From positions 233,835 through 297,834 of the forward strand of contig NZ_SKFG01000010.1 in assembly GCF_004344915.1 (NCBI RefSeq): a DNA stretch of 64,000 nucleotides, given 5' to 3'. How positions within the stretch are numbered: the stretch's first letter is position 1; each line of letters starts with the position of its first letter. The notes below the pieces were generated by a model, which worked only from the letters and a program-made list of their open reading frames with translations, had not been told where the DNA came from and searched no databases. Source of the stretch: Paenibacillus albiflavus. GTDB lineage: Bacteria > Bacillota > Bacilli > Paenibacillales > NBRC-103111. Positions 1-8,440 of this stretch are shown here, one piece after another. Made by a program: the position numbers and the translations under genes.

Positions 1-1098
1 CATTCGATCAAAGCTTCGGCCTAATCGTCCTATTTCATCCTTGGATTTATAGTTGGAGCGAATGTTGAGATTCCCATTTGCGCCTTCTCCCATAAAGCCC
101 ATTAATTTAACTAGCGGACGAGCGATCAGTCTAATCATGAGAAAGCCGATAAGTATAGCGAGTATCGCTGCACCGATACACATATAAATCGTATTCGTTA
201 GAATTTGTCGTGCACCTTGAATAAGCGAATCTGTTGGAATCGTACCTACTAAGTACCAGCCGCTGTTCGATGATTTGGAGAAAGCAATCAAATGATCGTC
301 AAGCAAGAACGAATCCTTGTCCATCGCCTGCTGCTCTGTACTTAGCTGAATTGGCGATGGCATACCAGGTTCGAGTGATTCTGACGCTTGAACGATGGTA
401 TTATGACTGTCTACAATCATAACTTGATTACCATTGCCCAATGTGACCTTCGACATCTCCTTAGCAAGTTCCTTAACTGGAATCTCGATCACTACTATCC
501 CATGATCGACAAGCGTATAAGCATCCACAAATCTTCTTGCAATCGCAATTACATCAGCTGAATTCGTGAATGAATCTGGACCACCTTGCAGCCAGACCGA
601 TTCAGTTTGTAGTGGATCCAAATTCTTCGTCCAACCTGTATCCTTAATTTGTGATGCACTGCCAAAAACCGTTAGCAGCTCACCCTTAGGGTTCATGATA
701 CTTATTCCTTTGATGCTTGAGTTTGAAAGGCCAATGGGCATAACCTTCTCTGAAAGCTTACTGACTTTGGAAAAATGATCAAACGATGCTTTGTCCTCTA
801 TGTTATCTATTTCCGTTAAATACTTACTAATTTCGGAGTTGGTCACAATTTGTTTAGATACTTTCTCAAATGATTGATAAAAGTATTCTAAATTGATTTG
901 CGCCATCTCTAGAACCTCCACAGAGGATTCCGATGCGTTGCTAGCAATGACGTTTTTAGAAATTGAGTAGGATGTCATCCCGACTACAAGTACGAATGCT
1001 GCAATCGAAATGAAGAAAATAATAAAAAGCTTAGAACCAACAGATCTTAAAGGGTTACTTTTACGAATTCGATGCAATACCTTTCGATTAAAGTTCAC
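1..1098 (-). CDS. Methyl-accepting chemotaxis protein, truncated by window edge
   Basis: This is the N-terminal part of a membrane chemoreceptor that would sense a ligand outside the cell and control CheA. Visible are a first membrane segment (about residues 22-44), an extracellular sensor region of roughly 250 residues, a second membrane segment (about 302-320) and the beginning of a HAMP linker; the frame is still open at position 1, so the signalling domain lies outside. The start is a GTG at 1096-1098 behind an AAGGG-type ribosome site; the nearby ATG at 1098-1100 is followed at once by a stop. It is clearly paralogous to the next gene (same KSNPLRSVGSKLF versus [12 protein letters not shown] segment). 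The ligand cannot be told from sequence. Confidence 0.88.
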   Translation of the reverse strand, partial: MNFNRKVLHRIRKSNPLRSVGSKLFIIFFISIAAFVLVVGMTSYSISKNVIASNASESSVEVLEMAQINLEYFYQSFEKVSKQIVTNSEISKYLTEIDNIEDKASFDHFSKVSKLSEKVMPIGLSNSSIKGISIMNPKGELLTVFGSASQIKDTGWTKNLDPLQTESVWLQGGPDSFTNSADVIAIARRFVDAYTLVDHGIVVIEIPVKELAKEMSKVTLGNGNQVMIVDSHNTIVQASESLEPGMPSPIQLSTEQQAMDKDSFLLDDHLIAFSKSSNSGWYLVGTIPTDSLIQGARQILTNTIYMCIGAAILAILIGFLMIRLIARPLVKLMGFMGEGANGNLNIRSNYKSKDEIGRLGRSFDRM

Positions 1099-1228
1099 AT
1101 TTATTACCTACCCTTCAATAAACTGTTGTTATATTTTCGACATAAGCAACTAATTTCCTTGTTTAAAATCGATTTTTATCTAAATATTCAGAAAATATTT
1201 AGTCGGTTTAGAGTAAAATAAAGCAAAA

Positions 1229-1254
1229 GCTTGCACTCTTAATAGAATGCAAGC
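1229..1254 (-). terminator. Intrinsic terminator of the 1269-3362 chemoreceptor
   Basis: Arms GCTTGCA (1229-1235) and TGCAAGC (1248-1254) form a hairpin directly after the chemoreceptor stop. Read on the minus strand it is followed by TTTTGCTTTATTTT. Confidence 0.7.
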
Positions 1255-1268
1255 CCCTTGTTGTAATT

Positions 1269-3362
1269 TTAGTATGTAAATTTTGATAAGGATTGCTTTA
1301 AGCTATTCGATAGCTGCTCAAGCTTGTCTGATAGACGAACCAGATTATCAGAAATCGTAAGCTGCTCAGAACTTAACGATGCTACCTCTTCAGATGTTGC
1401 GAGCGATTCCTCTGCAACTGCACTCACGTTCATCATGGCAACCGAAAGCACATTTTGCGATTCATCCAGCTCAACAATTGAGTCGCTGACCTCACTAAGC
1501 TGATTAATAAATCCACCCATATCCTCTTGCACATGAGCAAAAATAATACTTGCTTCTTTCACAGCCTCTATTTGAGCTTGGAAAATTGGATATGCACTTC
1601 CGAGTACAGTTACTGTCTCATTAATGCCAGTCTGGATCGTTTCTGTAATTTGAGCGACGACATCGATCGATTGTCTGGACTGTATCGCTAATTGATTAAT
1701 CTCATCGGCAACAACTCTAAATCCTTTGCCTGCTTCACCTGCACGTGCCGCTTCAATCGTCGCATTCAACGACAATATATTCGTTTGCTTCGTCATTTTG
1801 TTAAGCACATCCAGAATTTTGACAATGGATTGCGTGCTGTTCTTTAACTCGTCTACTTTCTGTACCATCGAGCGGATCATATCATCTGCAGCTTGCGTTT
1901 TACTATTTAGATCATTCATATACTGGATACCGTTCTCACTGGAGGTCCGAACATTCGATGCAGCGGTTCCCATCGTAACGTTGGAATCGATCACCTGCTT
2001 CATCTTATCCCCAATGCGTTGAGTAAGCTCGCTGCCCTTCTCAGATTCCATCGCAAGACCAGCAGCACCACCTGAAATTTGTTCAGTCGCAACAGCAATC
2101 TCACGAGAAGCAATTGCAGTCGTCTTCGAAGTGTTCGTTAATTCAACAGCAGTCTCAAGCACTTCTTGTGCTGATTGATTCGTTTGTTTTACAAGAGTAG
2201 TAATTTCCTGCATCATTTCATCAAAGGTACGACCAAGTCTACCAATCTCATCCTTCGATTTATAATTTGCACGGATATTTAAGTTGCCACCCGCTCCTTC
2301 TCTCATTAGCACCATGAGATTCACCAACGGACGAGCAATCATTCGAATAATGATTAATCCGATAATAACCGCAATTACTACAGCAATTAGGCACATATAG
2401 ATCGTTAATTCAAATATTTGTGCTGCATCGCGAGTCAGAGATTCGATAGGCACGCCGCCAACTAGCGTCCAGTTGCTAACTTCCGATCCGGCGAAAGCAA
2501 CTAAATTGTCTTTCGTTTGGAACGAGTCTTTGCCGATTTTTAATTGATCGTCTGTTAAAGCTATTGGCGAATCCTGACCAGGAAGATAAGTACCGACCTG
2601 ATTAATTAATTTGTTATTTCCCGTTACGATCATAACTTGACTGTCTTGTCCGAGCGAAATATCGGAAATCTCGCTCATCAGTTCGGATACTGGAACCTCT
2701 ATCAAAAGAAGACCATATTGCTCATTCGTATAAGGGTCAATCAACGCTCTTGCAGATGCAATTTTGCTTGTATCTGAACTGAAGCTATTCTCTCCCCCTT
2801 GCAGCCACATGCTCTTACCACTTAAATCATAAACTTGCTGCATCCAAGCGTTATTTGAGCCAACTTCTATTATTGCACTTCCATATAAAGCATCCATTGA
2901 TCCGTCTTTCCCAACAACGCTTATCGAACGAATAGCATTATTCGCCAAGCCAATCGGCATCACCCGTTCCGACAAAGTCGCACGAAGCGTAACATATTCG
3001 TAGGACGAACGATCCGTTTCGCTAAGCTGACTCATCATGGTGCGAACATCGGATGAGGCAAATATTTGTAGAGAAGCCTTCTCGATCGAATCATAGAAAT
3101 ATTCCAAACTTGACTGTCCTAGCTGCAGCATAGAAACAGAGGACGCAGAAGCGTTCTTGGAAATAATATTTTTTGAGATATTATACGAGATCAAACCTAC
3201 CGTCAGAACGAACGCCACAATAGAAATAAAGAAAATAAAGAACAACTTGGAACCAACTGATTTTAATGGATTGGTAATAAACAGACGTGTTAGAGTTGAA
3301 CCTGCTTTTTGAAGTATGGTACCAATAGAGGATAATGTCTGTTTAATCTTTGCTGCATTCAC
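1269..3362 (-). CDS. Methyl-accepting chemotaxis protein
   Basis: Complete 697-residue chemoreceptor. Order of parts: short cytoplasmic start, membrane segment at about 40-60, extracellular Cache-like sensor (about 61-318), second membrane segment (about 320-338), HAMP linker, long methylation helices, and the conserved signalling hairpin tip near residues 525-560 ([20 protein letters not shown]). The protein would sit at a cell pole and pass ligand signals to CheA/CheW. A strong ribosome site (AGGAAGG) precedes the ATG. The neighbour at 1-1098 is a paralog in the same orientation, so the pair probably arose by tandem duplication; each looks to be its own transcription unit because a terminator separates them. 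The ligand is unknown. Confidence 0.93.
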   Translation of the reverse strand: MNAAKIKQTLSSIGTILQKAGSTLTRLFITNPLKSVGSKLFFIFFISIVAFVLTVGLISYNISKNIISKNASASSVSMLQLGQSSLEYFYDSIEKASLQIFASSDVRTMMSQLSETDRSSYEYVTLRATLSERVMPIGLANNAIRSISVVGKDGSMDALYGSAIIEVGSNNAWMQQVYDLSGKSMWLQGGENSFSSDTSKIASARALIDPYTNEQYGLLLIEVPVSELMSEISDISLGQDSQVMIVTGNNKLINQVGTYLPGQDSPIALTDDQLKIGKDSFQTKDNLVAFAGSEVSNWTLVGGVPIESLTRDAAQIFELTIYMCLIAVVIAVIIGLIIIRMIARPLVNLMVLMREGAGGNLNIRANYKSKDEIGRLGRTFDEMMQEITTLVKQTNQSAQEVLETAVELTNTSKTTAIASREIAVATEQISGGAAGLAMESEKGSELTQRIGDKMKQVIDSNVTMGTAASNVRTSSENGIQYMNDLNSKTQAADDMIRSMVQKVDELKNSTQSIVKILDVLNKMTKQTNILSLNATIEAARAGEAGKGFRVVADEINQLAIQSRQSIDVVAQITETIQTGINETVTVLGSAYPIFQAQIEAVKEASIIFAHVQEDMGGFINQLSEVSDSIVELDESQNVLSVAMMNVSAVAEESLATSEEVASLSSEQLTISDNLVRLSDKLEQLSNSLKQSLSKFTY

Positions 3363-3470
3363 ACAATCACCTTCCTAGAGCGTTTAGTGGATTATTTAGA
3401 TCATCTTTATTCTATTTCGGCAGGATACGGCAATAATATTTGTCTAATTTTAAATTTTACAAAAATAAAA

Positions 3471-3505
3471 TCTCCCCCATAAACAATTTGGGTTTAAGGG
3501 GGAGA
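3471..3505 (-). terminator. Intrinsic terminator of the mltG-yrrN-yrrO unit
   Basis: TCTCCCCC (3471-3478) pairs with GGGGGAGA (3498-3505); on the minus strand the stem is followed by TTTTATTTTTGT. It lies downstream of yrrO and ends the long minus-strand operon. Confidence 0.8.
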
Positions 3506-3516
3506 GCTTAGCGTTA

Positions 3517-3606
3517 GTTAATCAGAAAGTATAAGTTATCACTATACTTCCTCTGATTAACCTTAAGAAACGCATCCGTCCTATAAGGACAGCGAAGCCG
3601 TTTCTT
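3517..3606. repeat. Bipartite dispersed hairpin repeat, copy 1
   Basis: Two hairpins abut. The AT-rich one has arms GTTAATCAGA (3517-3526) and TCTGATTAAC (3552-3561) with an inner AAGTATA/TATACTT stem. The second has arms AAGAAACG (3565-3572) and CGTTTCTT (3599-3606) with an inner GTCC/GGAC stem. The second hairpin recurs, inverted, at 11102-11141 with most of its sequence conserved, again next to an AT-rich hairpin. The element lies between yrrO and its terminator. Confidence 0.6.
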
Positions 3607-3620
3607 CTTGATCCGCTAAA

Positions 3621-4910
3621 CTATTTTCCTGTTTTTTTACGCATCATATCCCATACATGGACAGGTTGATTCATTTTCATTTTAATCAATTGCAATGGAT
3701 GTCTTGCAGCGTCAAGCGGCGCATCATTCTCATCCCAAATGGCCTCAACCGTTTGTTTGAAATGAGTCCCATTGGGACCAAAGAATTCTACATCCTGCCC
3801 TGGTTTAAAATGATTTCTTTGCTGAATTGTAGCCATGCCTGTAGCTTCATCATAAGCCGTAACGAGTCCTACAAAATCATAACCTACCGCCTTATCCTCC
3901 GGCTCATAGATATGCTCTGAAGTTCCGGGCACTTTATAGAAGAATCCAGTATTAAGCGGACGATTAGCTGCTTTATAAATTTCTTCAAGCCACTCACGCT
4001 TCATCTCATATTCCTCTGGATTGTCAAAGTACGCGTCAATGGCTTGACGATACGCATTCACAACTGTTGCCACGTAGTGAATACTCTTCATTCGGCCTTC
4101 GATCTTGAAAGAATCAACGCCTGATTCAATCATATCTGGAATATGCTCGATCATGTACATATCCTTAGAGCCCATGGAGAACGGATCATCATCCTCGTTA
4201 AACACAGGAATTCCTTGGACAAGCGGACCATCCGCCAAAGGTACATCCTTCGCGTACAAATCATATTTCCAGCGGCAAGACTGCGAGCAGCCCCCACGAT
4301 TGGAGTCACGATCTGTAAAATGATTGGATAGCACGCAGCGTCCCGACCAAGCGGAGCACATCGCACCATGAATGAACGCTTCGATTTCAATATCGACATT
4401 CTTCTTGATATCATCAATCTCTTGCATGCTTGCCTCACGCGCTAATACGACGCGATCTACGCCATTCTCTTTCCAGAACTTGATCGCCAGCCAGTTCATC
4501 GTCGATTGCTGCGTACTAAGGTGAATTTCAAGCTTAGGCGCAACGCGTCTTGCAGTCTCAATAATCAGCGGATCCGCAACAATAATCGCCGCAATTCCAA
4601 CCTCTTCAAGCTGCTTTAAATACTCTTCTAGTCCCTCTATATCTTCATTGTGCGCAAAAATATTTGTCGTTACGAATACTTGTGCACCGTAGGATTTAGC
4701 AAATTCAACACCCTCACGCATTTCTTCGATTGAAAAGTTATCTGCGTTAGAACGTAATCCATACTTTTGTCCACCAATGAACACAGCATCTGCGCCGTAA
4801 TGGATCGCAAACTTTAATTTTTCCAAATTACCAGCGGGTGCAAGTAATTCTGGCTTTGCCAAACGAACTCTTGTCGCTCTAGCTCTAGCCTCTACAGCCG
4901 TTGTATTCAT
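3621..4910 (-). CDS. yrrO: Peptidase U32 family protein, YrrO/TrhP2-like (tRNA 5-hydroxyuridine formation)
   Basis: Member of the U32 family; in B. subtilis YrrN and YrrO are needed to hydroxylate the wobble uridine (U34) of certain tRNAs, so an RNA-modification role is more likely than proteolysis. The N-terminal half starts with the family motif KPELLAPAGN and builds a barrel; the conserved cysteine cluster HGAMCSAWSGRC...CSQSC lies at about residues 183-213, as in catalytic family members. A C-terminal beta-rich part follows. The ATG at 4908-4910 is chosen because AAAGGGG lies 8 bases before it; an in-frame GTG nine bases upstream would overlap that site. It follows yrrN by 30 bases and is last in the operon. 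Confidence 0.9.
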   Translation of the reverse strand: MNTTAVEARARATRVRLAKPELLAPAGNLEKLKFAIHYGADAVFIGGQKYGLRSNADNFSIEEMREGVEFAKSYGAQVFVTTNIFAHNEDIEGLEEYLKQLEEVGIAAIIVADPLIIETARRVAPKLEIHLSTQQSTMNWLAIKFWKENGVDRVVLAREASMQEIDDIKKNVDIEIEAFIHGAMCSAWSGRCVLSNHFTDRDSNRGGCSQSCRWKYDLYAKDVPLADGPLVQGIPVFNEDDDPFSMGSKDMYMIEHIPDMIESGVDSFKIEGRMKSIHYVATVVNAYRQAIDAYFDNPEEYEMKREWLEEIYKAANRPLNTGFFYKVPGTSEHIYEPEDKAVGYDFVGLVTAYDEATGMATIQQRNHFKPGQDVEFFGPNGTHFKQTVEAIWDENDAPLDAARHPLQLIKMKMNQPVHVWDMMRKKTGK

Positions 4911-4940
4911 AAATTTCACCCCTTTATTGCCTTGTACGAA

Positions 4941-5870
4941 TCAATAAACCTGTTCTTTATAGAAGAAACCAAACGTTAGCTCACGATCAGGATCTTGCAG
5001 CTCCTGGATCTCTTCTAACCATTCATCCTTAAACTTATAATTCGCCGGATCAGCCAGATAGCTGTCAATAGCTGCCCGATAATTACGTACCACTGTTTCA
5101 TTATACTTAACTGATTTCAGTAATCCTTCGATCTTCAGACTATCAATGTTCCCATCCAATAGTTCAGGCAAATTCTCAATCATGCAAACATCGTCAGAAC
5201 TCATGATCTGTGTGCCATTCTCGTCTTGATAGATTGGAAAGCGCTCATTAGGTCTTTCATGCTCAATTAGGAATAAGCCTCGGTCCATAGAAGCATTAAC
5301 CGCACCTTGCTGAACGTTCCGATGACCCATGTAGCTATCCACCAAATCACGCTTGGAATGATAAATATTCGTAAGTCCATGAACTTGAACTTCAACCTCA
5401 AGCTCACTATTCTGTTTAAATTCTAAAACCTCATCCATATTCAGCTCACGTGCAAGCACCGCTCTGGATGCCCCTTTATCACCCCAATATGCTGCGGTAA
5501 CATAGTTTGTTGTCGTCATCTCGGAATTCCAGTGCAGCTTGAGTCCTGGAGCAGCCTCTTTTGCTGCCATAATAACTGCGGGGTCACCAAAAATAACGGC
5601 ATCCACCTGCAGATCATTCAGCTTCTTTAAGTAAGTGCTCAGACTTGCAATTTTATGATTCTCAATTACGGTATTGACGGAAACATAGATCTTTTTACCA
5701 TGTTCGTGAGCCCATGGAATAATCTCAGCAAGATCTTCCGTTGTAATCGTGCCTGGCAAACGCAAGCCAAATGCTGGCTCTCCTACGACTACGGCATCGG
5801 CACCTGCACTTAACAGCACCTTAATCTCTTCTTTGGAACCTGCACTAACAAGAAGCTCAGGTCTTACCAT
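4941..5870 (-). CDS. yrrN: Peptidase U32 family protein, YrrN/TrhP1-like
   Basis: A 309-residue U32-family paralog of the next gene, starting with RPELLVSAGSKEE and ending with TFGFFYKEQVY. The cysteine cluster seen in YrrO is missing: the corresponding stretch (HGLTNIYHSKRDLVDSYMG) keeps the surrounding fold but has no cysteines, and the C-terminal extension is also absent. This matches the B. subtilis pair, where the shorter partner works with YrrO in forming 5-hydroxyuridine in tRNA, so it is probably a non-catalytic partner. A ribosome site (AGAAGGTGAG) precedes the ATG. It is 19 bases after mltG. The methyltransferase gene yrrM/trmR, which sits between mltG and yrrN in B. subtilis, is not present here. 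Confidence 0.88.
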   Translation of the reverse strand: MVRPELLVSAGSKEEIKVLLSAGADAVVVGEPAFGLRLPGTITTEDLAEIIPWAHEHGKKIYVSVNTVIENHKIASLSTYLKKLNDLQVDAVIFGDPAVIMAAKEAAPGLKLHWNSEMTTTNYVTAAYWGDKGASRAVLARELNMDEVLEFKQNSELEVEVQVHGLTNIYHSKRDLVDSYMGHRNVQQGAVNASMDRGLFLIEHERPNERFPIYQDENGTQIMSSDDVCMIENLPELLDGNIDSLKIEGLLKSVKYNETVVRNYRAAIDSYLADPANYKFKDEWLEEIQELQDPDRELTFGFFYKEQVY

Positions 5871-5889
5871 AAATACTCACCTTCTTAAT

Positions 5890-6999
5890 TCACTTATTTG
5901 CCTGTTTCTTACTCTCTTCAATATTCTTCTTGTGTCCTTCGAACGTTTCAGCAAACAAATGCTCTTTAGAACCGTCTTTCTTCGTTACATAGAATAAGTA
6001 TTTCGTATCCTCTGGGAATAATGCAGCGCGGATCGACTCTATACTTGGAGAACCGATAGGTCCTGGCGGTATTCCAGGGATTTTATACGTATTATAAGGA
6101 CTGTCGATCTGAAGATCTTTCTCGAATAAACGCTCTTTGGGCTTATCAAATAAATATTGTACCGTTGCATCAATTTGCAAAGGCATTTTTTGTTTGATTC
6201 GATTGTAGATAACGCCAGAGACAAGCGCTCTCTCCTTGTCCACTACGACTTCTCTTTCCACTAGCGAGGCGATCGTCATCATTTGGTGAAAGCTTACACC
6301 CAGTTTATCCAGTTGCTTATCCAAGCCCTCAATTGTAGCCAGCTTCTTATCGAGTTCTTGCAGCATGCGTTCAACAACCTGCTCTTCGGTCGTACCCTTC
6401 ACGAATTCGTAGGTTTCCGGGAACAAATACCCTTCCAGATGATGTGTGATCGATGAATCTTGAGGAATCTGACGATATGCATCTGCTATATACTGACCTG
6501 TAGTTGACTCCGCAATCTTCAAAAATTGTTCTGCACTAAATTGACCTGTCTCGGCTAATTTATCAGCAATTTGTCTAACTGTATAGCCTTCGGGGATCGT
6601 CACACGGACCATCTCTTCTTTAACAGTCTGTCCTGCATTCAGCATCTCAATGATCTGGTCATTCGTTATGCCAGGATTCATGGCATATTCGCCTGCTTGA
6701 AACTTGGAGCCAATTCCTTTCCACTTCAAGTACCATACAAAAATCGTATTATTACGGATAATTCCATTCTGTTCAAGCTTTTGCGCAATGATCGCTGGAC
6801 TTGATCCAGGCTCGATTTTGATTCGAACCTCCTGCTCAGAAGCTGTAGTTGGCTTTAATTCTCCAGTGACGTAGTACCACAATCCGCCAGCTGCAATTGC
6901 CGCTAACAGCAAGAGTGTTATGAAAGCGGTCAGAAGCTTTTTAACTATATTCCTAGGCTTATCGGGTTTATCCTCATTAAACTCGACATCATTTGACAT
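5890..6999 (-). CDS. mltG: Endolytic murein transglycosylase MltG
   Basis: MltG cleaves nascent peptidoglycan glycan strands and sets their length, acting at the outer face of the membrane together with the elongation machinery. The 369-residue protein has one N-terminal membrane segment (about residues 20-45) after a short charged cytoplasmic start, then a LysM-like part and the YceG domain. The family block ASLVEREVVVDKERALVSGV is present at about 245-265, including the catalytic glutamate, followed by YNRIKQKMPLQIDATVQY. It starts behind AGGAGGTGG. An intrinsic terminator (7027-7047) lies immediately upstream, so transcription from the ruvX side would have to read through it; no room is left for an obvious separate promoter. 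Confidence 0.95.
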   Translation of the reverse strand: MSNDVEFNEDKPDKPRNIVKKLLTAFITLLLLAAIAAGGLWYYVTGELKPTTASEQEVRIKIEPGSSPAIIAQKLEQNGIIRNNTIFVWYLKWKGIGSKFQAGEYAMNPGITNDQIIEMLNAGQTVKEEMVRVTIPEGYTVRQIADKLAETGQFSAEQFLKIAESTTGQYIADAYRQIPQDSSITHHLEGYLFPETYEFVKGTTEEQVVERMLQELDKKLATIEGLDKQLDKLGVSFHQMMTIASLVEREVVVDKERALVSGVIYNRIKQKMPLQIDATVQYLFDKPKERLFEKDLQIDSPYNTYKIPGIPPGPIGSPSIESIRAALFPEDTKYLFYVTKKDGSKEHLFAETFEGHKKNIEESKKQANK

Positions 7000-7026
7000 A
7001 ATCCACCTCCTTAATAACAGGAAAAA

Positions 7027-7047
7027 GAGCGGAGATTAGCTCCGCTC
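7027..7047 (-). terminator. Terminator or attenuator upstream of mltG
   Basis: GAGCGGAG (7027-7034) and CTCCGCTC (7040-7047) form a perfect 8-bp stem with a 5-base loop, followed on the minus strand by TTTTT. It lies between the DUF1292 gene and mltG, and the mltG ribosome site begins within about 10 bases of the T-run. Confidence 0.8.
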
Positions 7048-7058
7048 GGGTTTAACGA

Positions 7059-7352
7059 TTACAGTTCATCCTTCATCGGAAAGGCTATCTCATCATACAG
7101 TTCCGACACGGTTTCCCATTCATCGTCGTCATCTATCGTCTCTAGTTCGTATCCATTGTCCGTATGTGCAATCCGAAACAGCTCAACTTCATCATCCTTT
7201 TGCATCTCATCCGATTGCAAAACGGCATATTTGCGGGCATTATATTCAAATTCCATCATAAGGCGGAATACAACAGATTCGTCCTGTTCATCCGTTAAAA
7301 TGATATCATCACCATAAGTATTACGCAATACATCGATTGGAGTTACACTCAT
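7059..7352 (-). CDS. DUF1292 family protein, second copy
   Basis: A 97-residue acidic protein of the DUF1292 type: it has the same layout as its neighbour, an N-terminal acidic stretch, a central beta-rich block (FEYNARKYAVLQSDEMQ) and a C-terminal DDDDEWETVSELYDE segment that matches EDEEEWKIVEETFNT of the neighbour. No catalytic motif is visible and the biochemical role of the family is unknown to me. Its ATG overlaps the stop of the preceding gene by four bases, implying translational coupling. B. subtilis has a single gene (yrzB) at this place, so the pair here looks like a tandem duplication with divergence. Confidence 0.8.
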   Translation of the reverse strand: MSVTPIDVLRNTYGDDIILTDEQDESVVFRLMMEFEYNARKYAVLQSDEMQKDDEVELFRIAHTDNGYELETIDDDDEWETVSELYDEIAFPMKDEL

Positions 7353-7654
7353 AATTGCCCGTCCTCTGATTCAGCTACTAGTGTATTGAATGTCTCTTCA
7401 ACAATCTTCCACTCTTCTTCATCTTCGATCGGAAACAGCTTTAAGTCTTCTCCATTCTCGTCTTCTTCATAGCGAAAGGCGTAAACTTCGTCTGAATCGT
7501 CTTCATTGGCTTCGACAGGAACAACCATCATATACTTCTTTTCCGTGTCGTCCACTTCGAACGTGCAGATAACCTCAAATTCTTCTTCGTTGCCATCTTC
7601 ATCAGGGATGTAAATAATTTCCGGTTCTTCTTCACGTTGGTTATGATCAGTCAT
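7349..7654 (-). CDS. yrzB: DUF1292 family protein, YrzB-like
   Basis: A 101-residue, strongly acidic protein (EEEPEIIYIPDEDGNEEEF at the N-terminus) in the position of B. subtilis yrzB, directly after ruvX (six-base gap). It carries the DUF1292 pattern of a beta-rich core, KKYMMVVPVEANEDDSDEVYAF, and a terminal EEWKIVEETF helix. No signal peptide, membrane segment or catalytic residues are visible; a cytosolic role is likely but the function is unknown. AAGAGGTGAAAGG supplies the ribosome site. It is coupled to the next, paralogous gene by a four-base overlap. Confidence 0.85.
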   Translation of the reverse strand: MTDHNQREEEPEIIYIPDEDGNEEEFEVICTFEVDDTEKKYMMVVPVEANEDDSDEVYAFRYEEDENGEDLKLFPIEDEEEWKIVEETFNTLVAESEDGQL

Positions 7655-7660
7655 ACCCTT

Positions 7661-8083
7661 TCACCTCTTCTTATTAGAATCCATATAACCTTGCAAAATA
7701 AACCCAGCTGCCATTTTATCTACGACAGCTTTGCGTTTCTTACGAGACACATCAGCTTCGAGTAAAGCTCTCGTAGCTGAGACTGTAGTTAACCGTTCAT
7801 CCCATAAATGAACAGGCAGCTTCAATTCATCTCGAAGATTGTCAGCAAAAGCTATACAGAGCTCGCCTCGCGTTCCAATGGATGCGTTCATATTCTTCGG
7901 CAAGCCAACAACGATTTCTTCTACCTCATACTGTTCAATAATGTCTTTCAAACGCTGCAGATCTTGCTCTGGCTTCGCCCTGCGAATTACCTCTAGTCCT
8001 TGCGCAGTCAGACCAAGAGGGTCACTGAGAGCAACTCCGATTGTTTTGTCACCATAGTCTAGCCCCATTATTCTTGGATACAT
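7661..8083 (-). CDS. ruvX: Putative pre-16S rRNA nuclease / Holliday junction resolvase-like YqgF (RuvX)
   Basis: RNase H-fold nuclease of the YqgF/RuvX family, implicated in 16S rRNA 5' end maturation and, by fold, in Holliday junction resolution. Key family motifs are visible: [18 protein letters not shown] at the N-terminus with the first catalytic aspartate, [11 protein letters not shown] near residue 97 and [12 protein letters not shown] at the C-terminus. About 140 residues is the usual length. I chose the ATG at 8081-8083; a TTG one codon upstream is possible and slightly better spaced from AAGTAGG. Its neighbours ireB upstream and yrzB downstream match the conserved Bacillota order. 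Confidence 0.92.
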   Translation of the reverse strand: MYPRIMGLDYGDKTIGVALSDPLGLTAQGLEVIRRAKPEQDLQRLKDIIEQYEVEEIVVGLPKNMNASIGTRGELCIAFADNLRDELKLPVHLWDERLTTVSATRALLEADVSRKKRKAVVDKMAAGFILQGYMDSNKKR

Positions 8084-8095
8084 CAAATACTGAGC

Positions 8096-8356
8096 CTACT
8101 TATGCTGAACTAGATACGAGCGAACCAGCTCTTCAATAAGCTCGTCACGCTCTCGCTTTCGGATGATGCTGCGCGCATTGTTGTGCCGCGGGATATAAGC
8201 AGGATCCCCTGAAAGTAAATAACCTACGATTTGGTTAATCGGATTATAGCCTTTCTCCTGGAGAGCATTATATACCGTCAGCAATACCTCTTGAGGTGAG
8301 ATGTCGATTTCATCAGCTTTCATGTTGAACTTCATCGTTCTGTCCATCGAATTCAC
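8096..8356 (-). CDS. ireB: IreB family regulatory phosphoprotein (UPF0297)
   Basis: IreB is a small cytosolic protein that in Enterococcus is phosphorylated by the PASTA kinase IreK and negatively affects cephalosporin resistance. The 86-residue protein begins [20 protein letters not shown] and continues with the family block [35 protein letters not shown]. The GTG at 8354-8356 is preferred because GGGGGG lies eight bases upstream and the family usually starts just before SMDRTMKFN; longer starts add residues not typical of the family. It lies between alaS and ruvX, as in other Bacillota, and is presumably co-transcribed with alaS. Confidence 0.9.
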   Translation of the reverse strand: MNSMDRTMKFNMKADEIDISPQEVLLTVYNALQEKGYNPINQIVGYLLSGDPAYIPRHNNARSIIRKRERDELIEELVRSYLVQHK

Positions 8357-8440
8357 CGCAAACACCCCCCAATTTATCATAAACCTGTATTCTATATTCG
8401 CCCTCAGGCGCTAAATTCCTGTTACAAAAGCAAAATATAA

